In this document: piece by piece, positions 31,868 to 40,636 of the stretch
Layout of the letters: each line of letters starts with the position of its first letter
Numbering within the stretch: position 1 is the stretch's first letter
Assembly (NCBI RefSeq): GCF_019038435.1
Contig: NZ_JAGPOX010000073.1
Span: forward strand, 1-47,673
Origin: Nocardia alni
GTDB lineage: Bacteria; Actinomycetota; Actinomycetes; Mycobacteriales; Mycobacteriaceae
DNA length: 47,673 bases
Direction of reading: 5' to 3'
Position numbers and translations under genes: made by a program
Notes under the pieces: model-generated
The model's database searches: none
What the model was told of the DNA's origin: nothing
The model's input: the letters and a program-made list of their open reading frames with translations, nothing else

Positions 31868-32920
31868 CTACCACTCGTGGTCGAAATCCTTGTGCTGCAT
31901 GGCATGCAGGGTCGCGATGGCGATGCTGTCGCGCATACGGTCGCGCAGCGTCGTCCACTGCCGGGAGAAGCCCGGGTCGGACTGCAGATCGCGCCACAGT
32001 GCGCGCAGGGCGGCCGGCGTGTGGGCGCCGGGCATCCAGAGGCCGGTGAAGTACTGGAGTAGCGGGTACAGGATATCCAGGCGATCCTTGCTCAGGGTGC
32101 CGAAGTGATCAGCCTGGTCCAGCGCGTCGGCGACCACCGTGAGCAGCCAGTCGTGTGCCGCCAGGTCCTCGCAGAAGCGTTGTGCCGCTGCCAGATCGGA
32201 TTCCTTGCGGACGATCAGGCGGACCGAGCGGATGGCGTCGTCGTCCAGATGCAGTTGAACCGCGGGGCCGGCCGCGCCGCCGACCAGCGCGGTCCAGCGT
32301 AATCGGGTCGTGCCGACCTGAACCGGCGGCGACTGGTCCAGCCGGGGATCGGTACGGATGCGGCCCAGCAGCCGTCGGCTGATCGATGCCAGGTCCAGAA
32401 TGTCGCCATCGGTTGGGGGCTCGGCCAGATAGCCTTCGGCCAAAGCCGCACCGGCCGTTGCCCGTTCGGGCGGTACGACGTCGATGACCTCGGTGAATCC
32501 CTTTCGGCTGAGGTAGTGCGACCACGGCTGGCGGCGGCGCTCACCCGCGCGCGCGACCTGAGTGTGCGCCGAGGACTGCAGGATTCGCCCGCCCGCCAAT
32601 ACCACGCGGGTGCCGACCGTGCCTACGATGCGCACGGCGATCGGCTCCGCCGCGTCCGCTCTGTCCGGGTTCGGGGCCGGAATGTCCGGTCCCACTGAAT
32701 CTTTCCCCGTAGCACTCAGGTCCAGCATGAGGTCGCAGTCCACGCCCACCGCGGTGGTCGGCGAGACCGCCAGGGTGCTGGGGCGTTCTCGCCACGACAC
32801 CGCTCGACCGGGCATCAGTGCCAGCAGTTCGTCTGCCCGGTCGCGGTTCAATGCGATGGACGACGGCAGCAGGCAGGTACTGACCTCGCCGAGCACGACG
32901 AGGGGTGCGGCAGACGGCAT
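31868..32920 (-). CDS. SCO2521-family protein, unknown function
   Basis: A 350-residue soluble protein, last of a four-gene minus-strand operon. It resembles, from memory, the Streptomyces coelicolor SCO2521 family: opening PLVVLGEVSTCLLPSSIALN, then DELLALMPGRAVSWRERPSTLAVSPTTAVGVDC, a strand-rich region VRIVGTVGTRVVLAGGRILQSSAHTQV, and RRQPWSHYLSRKG near the middle. The C-terminal part from about 225 is helical (SDLAAAQRFCEDLAAHDWLL). No catalytic motif, signal peptide or membrane segment is seen. It starts two bases after the SCO2522-type stop. The function is unknown for the whole family. Confidence 0.78.
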   Translation of the reverse strand: MPSAAPLVVLGEVSTCLLPSSIALNRDRADELLALMPGRAVSWRERPSTLAVSPTTAVGVDCDLMLDLSATGKDSVGPDIPAPNPDRADAAEPIAVRIVGTVGTRVVLAGGRILQSSAHTQVARAGERRRQPWSHYLSRKGFTEVIDVVPPERATAGAALAEGYLAEPPTDGDILDLASISRRLLGRIRTDPRLDQSPPVQVGTTRLRWTALVGGAAGPAVQLHLDDDAIRSVRLIVRKESDLAAAQRFCEDLAAHDWLLTVVADALDQADHFGTLSKDRLDILYPLLQYFTGLWMPGAHTPAALRALWRDLQSDPGFSRQWTTLRDRMRDSIAIATLHAMQHKDFDHEW

Positions 32921-32922
32921 GA

Positions 32923-33969
32923 CTACGATCCGTCCAGGAGCAGATGCGACTGTCTTTCGCTGACCGTCGGCGACACCGCGACGGCTTCGGCCGCACCGGC
33001 GGCGACGATCTGTGCGGTCACGTCCTCGTCCAGATCCAGATGATCGAGGATCACCCGGACCGCGTGCTCGATCTCCATGTATCGCTTGGGCAGCATCGAC
33101 AGGGTCTGATACGCGGCGAACGGTTGGGCGTCCCGGTTCAACTGGACGACCGGGGGCACGTCGGCCCAGCGGTCCGGCCACCTCGAATCCGGCTCGCGCA
33201 CACCATCCGGCGCGTCGCCCACCCCGTCCGGTTCATCCGGCACACCGAGCTGCGGGGCGACGACGGCCTCCCCGTCGTGACGCAGCATCCCCAGCCGCAG
33301 CAGATGCCAGATTGCCGCCAGGAACGGGCATGACCAGCGGGTCGAGGGAACTCCGTCGATCTCGTACTTGCTCCATAACTCCACATCGATGAAGATCGAA
33401 TGCTCGCGCGCACTGAATGCCTTGGGCGGCAGATAGGTTCGTGGTCGCATCGCCTGTGTCGGCGCGGACAGCGAGGACCGGCGGCCGTTGCACAGCCATC
33501 CGGACTCCGCCGTGGGCGGACGTCCGCCGGTGTCCTGTAACGCCGGTTCGGGCACGATCCGCGCGGCCACCATCTCCGCCACCGGGATCGGTTCCCCGAG
33601 CGGAACCCCGTCGACGAAAATCGAGGTTTGTGCGCACGCCGACTCCCGGGCCAGATAATCGATGACCAGTCCGGCGTCCTTGGCGGCGCCGAGCAAACGG
33701 GGCAGGATCTTCGCTGGGACGGTGTCGGCCATGAAGTAGTCATCGATGAGATAGCAGGTGCTGATTCGTGCGTCGGGGCCGAACTGGATACGTGCGGACT
33801 CGGTGAACGCGGCGACCAGCGGGACGATCCGGCGAAACTCCCCGCGCACCATGTCCAGATCTTCGGCGATCGCCTTCAGCGTGAAGTGTCCGACCTCGAT
33901 CGACAAGTGCGACAACGGAACCGGCGTGATTCGGGGGCGCTCGGTAGCCTCGCTGTATCCCTCGAGCAT
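32923..33969 (-). CDS. SCO2522-family protein, unknown function
   Basis: A 348-residue protein matching, from memory, the SCO2522 family: VPLSHLSIEVGHFTLKAIAEDL near the N-terminus, RISTCYLIDDYFMAD, LVIDYLARESACAQ, ESGWLCNGRRSS and a C-terminal helical region YMEIEHAVRVILDHLDLD. The L-I-D-D-Y-F and W-L-C-N-G motifs look like conserved functional sites, but no known enzyme class is evident. ATG 33969 has GGAGG upstream inside the end of the SCO2523-type gene, four bases after that gene's stop. It is tightly coupled to both neighbours, so the products probably act together. Confidence 0.78.
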   Translation of the reverse strand: MLEGYSEATERPRITPVPLSHLSIEVGHFTLKAIAEDLDMVRGEFRRIVPLVAAFTESARIQFGPDARISTCYLIDDYFMADTVPAKILPRLLGAAKDAGLVIDYLARESACAQTSIFVDGVPLGEPIPVAEMVAARIVPEPALQDTGGRPPTAESGWLCNGRRSSLSAPTQAMRPRTYLPPKAFSAREHSIFIDVELWSKYEIDGVPSTRWSCPFLAAIWHLLRLGMLRHDGEAVVAPQLGVPDEPDGVGDAPDGVREPDSRWPDRWADVPPVVQLNRDAQPFAAYQTLSMLPKRYMEIEHAVRVILDHLDLDEDVTAQIVAAGAAEAVAVSPTVSERQSHLLLDGS

Positions 33970-33973
33970 GTGC

Positions 33974-34885
33974 TCACAGCCTCCTCCAGGTAGCGGAGTC
34001 GACCAGCCGGCGGGCCAACTCGGCATAGGCCTGCGCGGTCTCCTCGTTGGCGATATTGGCGTTGACGTCGGCGTCGAGAATGATCTGTTCGCGCCACTGC
34101 AGCACCGGCTCCATCGGGGTGGTGCCCAGGACGAAGGTCGCGCCCAGTTCGTTGCTGTTGGCCAGCTGGCGCAGTGCCTTGTCCTGCTCGTCCAGCCAGG
34201 CGGCCTGGGCGGGCCGCTGCCCGTTCCGGCGAGAGGTGGGATCGGCAACGGCGGTGCGCACGTAGCGAATCGACTGAAGCAGCTCGGTAGCGTCGTGCCC
34301 GTAGGCCTCGCCCATCTTCAGCAGGCCGTGTTTACCGTGTACCAGCCCCGAGGCGGCCAGGATGTGCTGGCGGGTCCAGCGGTGGAACACCAGCCAGCGA
34401 GCGGTGCGTGCATGCAGTGGCGTCATCGCGGTGGCGTGCAGTGCGATCTCCAGCGCCGCCGATCGCCCCGCGCTCAGATCGACGATGACGACCTTGAACT
34501 CCTGCTCCAACTCCAGCAGCAGTTGCATACAGCGATCGACGATCTGGGTGTCGCGGCTGAGGAATTCCGCGCCGCCCTGATCGCCCGGAAACAGCGTCAG
34601 CCGGCTCAGCCGCGGGCCGCGCCGCAGCGCTGCCCGGTCGGTCTTGGCGACAACGTCCACCCGAGCCAGGGTGCCGGCCTCACCGAGCAGATAGGAGTGC
34701 ACGCCACCCTCGACCACCCCGCGCTCCACCCCGCTGATCTCGAACAGCGCGCCCGCGGTGGGCGAACCGAAGTCGAAGTCGACATAGGCGACGGTGAGCC
34801 CGGACAGGCTCAGTCGATAGGCGACATTGCAGCTGGTCACCGACCGGCCGGTACCGCCCTTGTCGGAGGTCGAGAACACCAGCAC
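33974..34885 (-). CDS. SCO2523-family ParA/MinD-like protein with variant P-loop
   Basis: A 303-residue deviant Walker-type ATPase-like protein. With the GTG start at 34885 (GGCGGGGG upstream) it begins MLVFSTSDKGGTGRSVTS. The MinD/ParA signature Lys9 is kept, but the Walker A Lys is Arg14 (KGGTGRS instead of KGGxGKT). YVDFDFGSPTAGALF stands at the switch I position and FKVVIVDLSAGRSAA at Walker B. Nucleotide binding may persist while hydrolysis is changed. A longer start (ATG 34927) would overlap the SCO2524-type gene. In ParA/MinD relatives such proteins place complexes on membranes or DNA; the partner here is presumably one of the co-encoded proteins. Confidence 0.83.
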   Translation of the reverse strand: MLVFSTSDKGGTGRSVTSCNVAYRLSLSGLTVAYVDFDFGSPTAGALFEISGVERGVVEGGVHSYLLGEAGTLARVDVVAKTDRAALRRGPRLSRLTLFPGDQGGAEFLSRDTQIVDRCMQLLLELEQEFKVVIVDLSAGRSAALEIALHATAMTPLHARTARWLVFHRWTRQHILAASGLVHGKHGLLKMGEAYGHDATELLQSIRYVRTAVADPTSRRNGQRPAQAAWLDEQDKALRQLANSNELGATFVLGTTPMEPVLQWREQIILDADVNANIANEETAQAYAELARRLVDSATWRRL

Positions 34886-34913
34886 TACATCGCCCCCGCC
34901 AACTCTGTCACCG

Positions 34914-36770
34914 TCATCGAATAGCATCCTCGCGGGCGTTGACCAGTTCGTCCAGCTGTTCCAGTGCCCGGACCGAGAGGCTGAACGCCGTGCCGGGACG
35001 CTGGCGCCATAACAGCCGCGCGCGGTCCAACGACTGCTCGATCCGGTCCAGCTCGGTGCGCTTGGCCGACTGATCTTCCTCACTGACCTCGAGGCGTTCG
35101 CGATTGAGCAGATCGTCGGCCTCGCGCAACAGTTCCTGCGCACGGTTGATCATCGACTGCGGCGCGGGAACGATCAGGCCGAAGGTCCCGTAAGCGACCA
35201 CCAGGCATTCCATCACGCGTTCGGTGAGGAACCAGGACGGTCGTTCGGGCGGCGGGGTGGCGCCAGGGGTCAGCAACGCGTCGACGTCGTCCCACAGCCC
35301 GTCGGCCGGCCCGCCGCGCACAGTCCTGCGGTCGAGATGGTCCATGGTGGACTCGGCCAGCGCCATCAGTTCGTCGCGGATGGTGACGTCTACCGCCACA
35401 CGCACCGCGTTCAGCGTGCGCTTGAGCATCATCGTCGCGAAATCGGGTACGTACCAAGATAATTGAGGCCCGCCGTCGATGTCCTCGCTACCGGCCAGCC
35501 GCAGCCTGACGCCCGGCTGGTGGAGTTGTGCGGACTGATCGCTCGTGGTCGGGCGGCTGGTGATCCGCCCACGCCGGGCCAACTGGTCCAGCACGCCCAC
35601 GGCACGCTCGAGATCGTCGGTGCTCTTCTTGTCGACCAGATCCTGGACCAGGATCGCGGCGACGATGAGGCTGTAGTAATCCGACTCGTCGCCGTCGGAG
35701 GTGCGCCACGGAATGTCCTCGAGCGGCCAGCGTTCGTTGACGAAGCGAGCCACCGTCGACCAGTAGTTCTGCGCCAGATCCAGGCGGAGTTGCAGCGCGT
35801 CCGCCAGTTGGCGCTGGGTGGGATCCAGCAGGTCCAACTCACGGATGCGCTGGGAGGACAGATCGACGATGCCGTCCATGGCCACCATCGTGAAATACAG
35901 ATAGGGCCGCGGCTCGGCATGTCCGGTGTCGGTGGCGACATGGCTGTCGGTGATGTCGATCGGGGCGGCGGTGCGCACTACGCCCCAGCCCCAACCGCAT
36001 TCGAACAGCCGTCTGTCGTTGGCGATGTCGAACACCTCGCCCTGCGCCAAGCGCACCTCGTTGGCCGCGCGGACCCGCAGCGGCTCCAGACGGGCCGACA
36101 GCGCCCGGATGATTTCCGCGGCCGATGCGCCGGACTGGTTCACCATGTGCAGGATCGCCTGTCCCGGAGCCGAATCCGGCTCGGTGGTGTGGATGACGAA
36201 GCTTCGTACCAGACCGGTCATCGCGGCGGTCAGTCGGGCGCCGACCTGTTCCTGCAGCGCGCGCATCCGCTCGGCGAATTGGCGCTTGGGCTCATCGCGC
36301 AGCAGGCCGGAGACCGACCGCTCGTAGCCCTTCAGAAATCGCAGCGCGGCGATACACAGGCTCAGCGACATCGAATACGAGTCGACGATCTCAACGGACC
36401 GTTCGGCGGGGGTCGGTACGCGGTCGTCGGTGGCACGCAGATAGCTGCCCATCGCGAATACAGGCTCGTCATCGGGGCCGGTATATCGTTCGATATACGC
36501 CTCGATCAGGTTGACCAGGACGTTCCCGATGCGGGTCTCGCTGCCGAAAGGCGCCAATGCCTTCTTGGCGTCGTTGGTGATCGAGTCGGGCTGATCCAAT
36601 GCGAAGGCATCCAGCGACGTGGCCGGATACAGCAGGCACAGCAGTTGCTCGGCGTCGCTGATCGAATTGGATCCGTCGCGACCGCCCCACACCCAGGTAC
36701 CGTCGCGGAAGCAGCAGTCCAGCACGGCCCGCCACAGGTCTAGAAGTTGTTGCCGCGGGCGAATTCTCAT
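34914..36770 (-). CDS. SCO2524-family protein, unknown function
   Basis: A 618-residue, largely helical soluble protein, first in the four-gene operon. ATG 36770 has GAGAGG directly upstream; a GTG at 36782 is less likely. The N-terminus (RIRPRQQLLDLWRAVLDCCF, then WGGRDGSNSISDAEQLLCLLYPATSL) matches, from memory, the SCO2524 family. Other marks are LFECGWGWGVVRTA, PYLYFTMVAMDGIVDLSS, a disordered His/Gln-rich stretch near 430, WYVPDFATMMLKRTLNA, and a long charged C-terminal coiled-coil-like helix from about 545. No enzymatic motif is recognised. Size and helicity suggest a scaffold or sensor working with the ParA-like protein. Confidence 0.78.
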   Translation of the reverse strand: MRIRPRQQLLDLWRAVLDCCFRDGTWVWGGRDGSNSISDAEQLLCLLYPATSLDAFALDQPDSITNDAKKALAPFGSETRIGNVLVNLIEAYIERYTGPDDEPVFAMGSYLRATDDRVPTPAERSVEIVDSYSMSLSLCIAALRFLKGYERSVSGLLRDEPKRQFAERMRALQEQVGARLTAAMTGLVRSFVIHTTEPDSAPGQAILHMVNQSGASAAEIIRALSARLEPLRVRAANEVRLAQGEVFDIANDRRLFECGWGWGVVRTAAPIDITDSHVATDTGHAEPRPYLYFTMVAMDGIVDLSSQRIRELDLLDPTQRQLADALQLRLDLAQNYWSTVARFVNERWPLEDIPWRTSDGDESDYYSLIVAAILVQDLVDKKSTDDLERAVGVLDQLARRGRITSRPTTSDQSAQLHQPGVRLRLAGSEDIDGGPQLSWYVPDFATMMLKRTLNAVRVAVDVTIRDELMALAESTMDHLDRRTVRGGPADGLWDDVDALLTPGATPPPERPSWFLTERVMECLVVAYGTFGLIVPAPQSMINRAQELLREADDLLNRERLEVSEEDQSAKRTELDRIEQSLDRARLLWRQRPGTAFSLSVRALEQLDELVNAREDAIR

Positions 36771-36866
36771 CTGCCCTCTCACGCCCCCATTTTGGACTCT
36801 CGCAGTTTGCCACTTTCCACTACGTAGAGTGTGCCTGGCGAAAGCCCGATGGGCCAGGCGATTCGA
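36771..36866. promoter_or_regulatory. Promoter region of the SCO2524-2521 operon
   Basis: This 96-base gap precedes the operon on the minus strand and follows the monooxygenase operon. CTACGTAG (36820-36827) is an 8-bp palindrome flanked by CACT and AGTG halves, about 50 bases from the SCO2524-type start, and is a candidate operator. Confidence 0.35.
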
Positions 36867-38294
36867 TCAATTGGCAGAACTGGACGGTCCTTTTCCTGTG
36901 CGACGTGCACCCATGTCCACGTCCGGCGCGGTCACCCGCCGAGTGAGCGGAGCCCGTAACCCGAGGTGTTCGCGCAGCGTACTGCCGGTGTACTCGGTGC
37001 GGTACGAATGCCGTTCCTGTAGTTCGGGTATCAGCCAGTCGACGATCTCGTCCAGGCCGGTGGGGACCAGATACGGGGAGATGTTGAAACCGTCGCTGGC
37101 GCCTCGGCGCACCCAGCGGGTGAGTTCGTCGGCCACCTGACCGGGGGTTCCGGCGAATCCCGAGCGCTGTGAGGTCTCGATCGCCACCTGCCGCAGGCTC
37201 AGGTTCTTCGCCTCCGCCAGCTCGCGCCAGTCGCGGGCGATCTCGATCGGGTCCCTGCCGTGCCGGGGAGTGCCGCGGGTTTCCGAAATCGGCTTGGACA
37301 CAGGGTCTTCGGCGGGTAGCGGGCCGTCGGGATCGCGATCGGACAGGTCCTTGCCCCAGATCTGGCCTACCAGCGACAGTGCAGTGGGGCCCGTCACCTG
37401 GTTCTCCAGCACCCAGCGCACTTTCTCAGGGACCTCGGATTCCTTCTCCGCCAGCACGATCTGGGTGCCGGGCAGGATCTTGATGTCGTCCTCGGGGCGT
37501 CCGGCCGCGCGCAGCCGGGCCCGGATGTCGTCGGCGAATTCCAGTGCCTGGTCGACGTGCGTGCCGTGCCGGGAGAAGATGACCTCGGCGTGGGCGGCGG
37601 CGAAATCTCGTCCGTCGGAGGAGTCGCCGGCCTGGAAGATCACCGGATGGCCCTGCGGGCTGCGGGGGAGGGTCGGGGTGATGGACACCTGGAAGTGCTG
37701 GTCGTCGCGCTCGACCGTGCGCACGGAACCTGGTATGAGCCAGTCGCTGCCGTGGCTCGACGACGCGATCGCGCTGTCGGACCAGGAATCCCAGATCGCC
37801 CGCGCCGTCTCCACGAACGCGCCCGCCCGCTCGTAGCGCTGGGCGTGGTCGGCGAACCCGCCGCGGCGAAAATTCGCACCGGTCCAGGCATTGTCGGTGG
37901 TGACCGCGTTCCAGCCCGCGCGGCCCCCGGACAGCAGATCCAGTCCGGCGAGTTTACGCGCGAGATCGGCGGGCTCGTTGTAGGTGATGTTCTGGGTGGC
38001 CACCAGCCCGATGTGGCGGGTGAGCCCGGCCAGTGCGGCCAGCTGGGTGATCGAGTCGGGTCGGCCGGCGATGTCCAGATCCAGGATCTTGCCGTCCTGT
38101 TCGCGCAGCCGCTGACCGTCGCCCAGGAAGAACGCGTCGAACAGACCCCGCTCGGCGGTGGCCGCGACGCGGCGGAAGGTCTCGAAGTCGATCTGCGAGC
38201 CGCTGGTGGCATCCGACCAGATCGTGGTGTGGTTGACGCCCTGCAGGAAGACGCCGAAATGCACTGTGGCATCCGGGAATCGGTCGTCTGTCAC
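36867..38294 (-). CDS. LLM monooxygenase, NtaA/SnaA/DszA type
   Basis: A 475-residue FMNH2-dependent monooxygenase of the nitrilotriacetate/pristinamycin/dibenzothiophene-sulfone group. Typical segments are VHFGVFLQGVNHTTIWSD, FRRVAATAERGLFDAFFLGDG, HIGLVATQNITYNEPADLARKLAGLDLLSGGRAGWNAVTTDN and PVIFQAGDSSDGRDFAAAHAEVIF; the C-terminus DGFNISPYLVPTGLDEIVDWLIPELQ is normal. The GTG start overlaps the stop of the upstream LLM gene (GTGA). Such enzymes need a flavin reductase in trans, not found here, and often act on sulfur- or nitrogen-containing compounds. Confidence 0.87.
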   Translation of the reverse strand: MTDDRFPDATVHFGVFLQGVNHTTIWSDATSGSQIDFETFRRVAATAERGLFDAFFLGDGQRLREQDGKILDLDIAGRPDSITQLAALAGLTRHIGLVATQNITYNEPADLARKLAGLDLLSGGRAGWNAVTTDNAWTGANFRRGGFADHAQRYERAGAFVETARAIWDSWSDSAIASSSHGSDWLIPGSVRTVERDDQHFQVSITPTLPRSPQGHPVIFQAGDSSDGRDFAAAHAEVIFSRHGTHVDQALEFADDIRARLRAAGRPEDDIKILPGTQIVLAEKESEVPEKVRWVLENQVTGPTALSLVGQIWGKDLSDRDPDGPLPAEDPVSKPISETRGTPRHGRDPIEIARDWRELAEAKNLSLRQVAIETSQRSGFAGTPGQVADELTRWVRRGASDGFNISPYLVPTGLDEIVDWLIPELQERHSYRTEYTGSTLREHLGLRAPLTRRVTAPDVDMGARRTGKGPSSSAN

Positions 38295-39379
38295 TGAAAT
38301 TCCTTCGCGTATCTGTTGGCCGGACGCGTCAGGCCGAGGTTGGCCCGCAGCGTGCTGCCGGGCACGGGCCGGTGCGCGATCCCGGCGCGCAGCAGCGCCG
38401 GGAGTACCGCCCGGGCCAGGATCGGCAGATCGTCGTCGATGACGGCCGGATGCAGGCGCACGCCGTCGGCATGCCGGGACAGCTGGGCCAACAGGTCGAC
38501 AAGATCGGCGGGCGAGCCCGAGAAGTGCAGGCGGGCAGGCGGTTCGGGGGCGCAGTGCTCGTCGAGTTCGGCCAGGCGATCGGCGGCCGCGCGCGCCGGG
38601 GTGTCCAGGACGACCTGCAGATCGACGAATACCAGTGCGGTCTCGCGGACGTGGGCGGCAGCGGCGGTCGCGGCATCCGGATCCGCGCCGGTGACCAGGA
38701 CGACATCGGACCGCGCGGCGGGGGAATGGTCGTCGGCGAGAACCGTGGCGCTGTCGCTGAAGACGACAACCTGCCCCTGCGGTGGTCGCGGCACGATCGA
38801 TGGACCCTTCACCGAGAACGTCTCGCCCTCGAAGTCGATGTAGTGCAACTTGTCTCGGTCCAGGAACCGGCCGCTGGTCCAGTCCCGGATCACCGCGTCG
38901 TCCTCCCACGAATCCCATAGACGCCGGGCCACCTCGATCGAATCACGGTGTTCGCGAAGGATTTCGGACGTGCTGGTACGAGGCCGGCGGCCCCAGGTCG
39001 CGGCCGCGCCCGGATCCACCGTCGCCAGCCACCCGGCCCGGCCGCGTGACGAATAGTCCAGTGTCGCAAGGGCCGACGCGGTGTGGAACGGTTCGGCATA
39101 GGTGGTCGCCACCGCCGGCACCAGGCCCAGTGTGCTGGTGGTCGCGGCCACGAAGGAGGCGCGGGTGGGCGCGTCGATGCGTCCGGCCGGGCCGGTGGCG
39201 GGTGGCAGGATCGAGTCGTCGAAGGTGGCCAGGGTGAATCCGGCGTTCTCGGCCGCGCTGACCCGTGCCTGCAGAGTCCGTGCGGACAGCAGCCGATCCG
39301 GATCCTCTCGCGACCTCCGCCAGGCCGCGGGATGGTACCCTGCGCCATCGAGTTCGATGCCCAATGCGAACCGGCTCAT
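38291..39379 (-). CDS. LLM flavin-dependent monooxygenase, second subunit or paralogue
   Basis: A 362-residue luciferase-like protein beginning MSRFALGIELDGAGYHPAAW. SAAENAGFTLATFDDSILPP, TTYAEPFHTASALATLDYSSRGRAGWLATVDPG and IEVARRLWDSWEDDAV are characteristic of small LLM proteins paired with NtaA-like monooxygenases. The middle (residues 180-290) is shorter and Ala-rich compared with the partner. ATG 39379 lacks a good ribosome site; a GTG at 39415 would add 12 residues. It is first in the two-gene transcript, divergent from the nitroreductase-like gene. The common role is likely oxidation of an organosulfur or similar compound. Confidence 0.8.
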   Translation of the reverse strand: MSRFALGIELDGAGYHPAAWRRSREDPDRLLSARTLQARVSAAENAGFTLATFDDSILPPATGPAGRIDAPTRASFVAATTSTLGLVPAVATTYAEPFHTASALATLDYSSRGRAGWLATVDPGAAATWGRRPRTSTSEILREHRDSIEVARRLWDSWEDDAVIRDWTSGRFLDRDKLHYIDFEGETFSVKGPSIVPRPPQGQVVVFSDSATVLADDHSPAARSDVVLVTGADPDAATAAAAHVRETALVFVDLQVVLDTPARAAADRLAELDEHCAPEPPARLHFSGSPADLVDLLAQLSRHADGVRLHPAVIDDDLPILARAVLPALLRAGIAHRPVPGSTLRANLGLTRPANRYAKEFQ

Positions 39380-39520
39380 AGTACGACGATCGTCGAACCT
39401 GGCGGTCGAGGCCACCTTTTGCCTCTGCGTGATCCGAATACGGGCCCGCGGGAGCGAAGCGGAGGTAGTAACTCCGCTAAGCTGGCGACACGATCTTCAG
39501 GTCTAGTTCAGGAGGACAGA

Positions 39521-39880
39521 ATGGCCGGACAGGGTTTCGGGGGACCGATCGTGCGGGGGGTCAACAACGGGGTGGTCGCCCTGATGAAGTCTTCGATACT
39601 CGGTCGCCGCATGAGCGGAAGCTTCGTCGAGATCAGCTACGTCGGGCGGCGCTCCGGCAAGGCATTCAGCATCCCGGTCAGCTATCGCCGGTCCGGGCAG
39701 GACATCGTCATCATGGTCGCCATGCCCGACAAGAAGAACTGGTGGCGCAACTTCCTCGGCGAGGGCGGTCCGATCACCCTGCTGAATTTCGATGGTTCGG
39801 ACAAGACCGGTCATGCGGTCGCCACGCGGGACGAGCGCGGCGGGGTCAGCGTGGCGGTGCGCCTGGACGGTGTGGCGTAA
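39521..39880 (+). CDS. Deazaflavin-dependent nitroreductase-like protein (DUF385)
   Basis: A 119-residue split-barrel protein of the F420-dependent nitroreductase/DUF385 family (Ddn-like). Features: VEISYVGRRSGKAFSIPVSYRRSGQDIVIMVAMPDKKNWWRNFLGEGG, in which RSGK and K-x-W-R-N are the usual F420- and phosphate-contacting elements. The ATG has GGAGGACAG just upstream. It is divergent from the LLM pair across 141 bases. It would reduce quinones or activated alkenes with F420H2 in the cytoplasm or at the membrane. It is slightly shorter than Ddn and lacks its N-terminal membrane helix. Confidence 0.83.
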   Translation: MAGQGFGGPIVRGVNNGVVALMKSSILGRRMSGSFVEISYVGRRSGKAFSIPVSYRRSGQDIVIMVAMPDKKNWWRNFLGEGGPITLLNFDGSDKTGHAVATRDERGGVSVAVRLDGVA

Positions 39881-40175
39881 TCGTGCCGTGACGTGGCGAT
39901 GTGTGCTGAAAGATGACGTGTGCCGAAAATTCGGATTCGCCACACAGCGGCTGTGGCCGGCGCTAGAGTGATGCTGCGCATCGATAGCCGACTTCACCGC
40001 CAGCGGTGGGGGAAGGGGGATTAGGGGAGCGGTCGCGGGGGTTCATGCCGTGTGCATGCGAACACCGCACGACCGCATTCGAATTCGGATCTTCGGTTAG
40101 GGCGTCGGCTCGGGCCGTTCGTCCCCGCTGGCACGGGGCACGTGGTCGCCCATTTAGAGGCTTATCCGATTACGT
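39881..40175. other. Intergenic region with G-rich cluster
   Basis: Between two convergent genes this 295-base stretch has no supported gene. It contains an imperfect GCCACACAG/CTGTGGC hairpin near 39940-39958, possibly a terminator for the DUF385 gene, and four G-tracts at 40008-40041. Short open frames here are not protein-like. Confidence 0.5.
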
Positions 40176-40571
40176 TCAGACGGTGTCGAACTCATGGTTG
40201 TGCACGCCATCGTGAAAAGCGTCGAGTTCGTCCTGATCGAAGATGAGTTCGACCCCCGTGGAAGACGGTGCGGCTGTACGGAATACGTACATGCCGTCGG
40301 CTCGCCGCACGATGCTCAGCGGGCCGTCATCGGTAGCGGACTCGTTACCGGCCCGAACCGCTGTCTGGTAGCCGTCGAACTGAACGTCCGTCAGCAGGAG
40401 AAGTTCGCTGTCTGTCAGCGGAGTGTCCGCGGTGGTCTCGGTGGTCCTGAGCTTGTCGTCCCAGACCGCCGTCCATCCTTGCTTGCGCGCGATGCGTACG
40501 CAGTTCTGATTCGGCGAACTGCGTGCGGCCTTGCGAAATTCACCCACGGTGAAGGCAGGTAGCAGCGTCAT
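40176..40571 (-). CDS. DUF397-domain protein, apparently with two halves
   Basis: A 131-residue protein. The first half shows the DUF397 pattern (FRKAARSSPNQNCVRIAR, VWDDK); the second half ends ELIFDQDELDAFHDGVHNHEFD like a DUF397 C-terminus. Most DUF397 proteins are about 60-80 residues, so this looks like one and a half to two units. ATG 40571 has AAGGGA 7 bases upstream. DUF397 proteins are usually encoded beside XRE-DUF5753 regulators and act as their antagonist or partner; here two methyltransferase genes lie between them in the same direction. Biochemical function is unknown. Confidence 0.78.
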   Translation of the reverse strand: MTLLPAFTVGEFRKAARSSPNQNCVRIARKQGWTAVWDDKLRTTETTADTPLTDSELLLLTDVQFDGYQTAVRAGNESATDDGPLSIVRRADGMYVFRTAAPSSTGVELIFDQDELDAFHDGVHNHEFDTV

Positions 40572-40636
40572 CGGTGTCCCTTTCTACGGAGTAAAAACGT
40601 GGTGACGCGAAAGTGTCGCGCACCCGTCGGGGTCGT

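Noticed and set aside
35463..36743. A 426-codon plus-strand frame opposite the SCO2524-type gene
   Set aside because: No ribosome site and no domain-like sequence, while the opposite strand has an operon with coupled starts.
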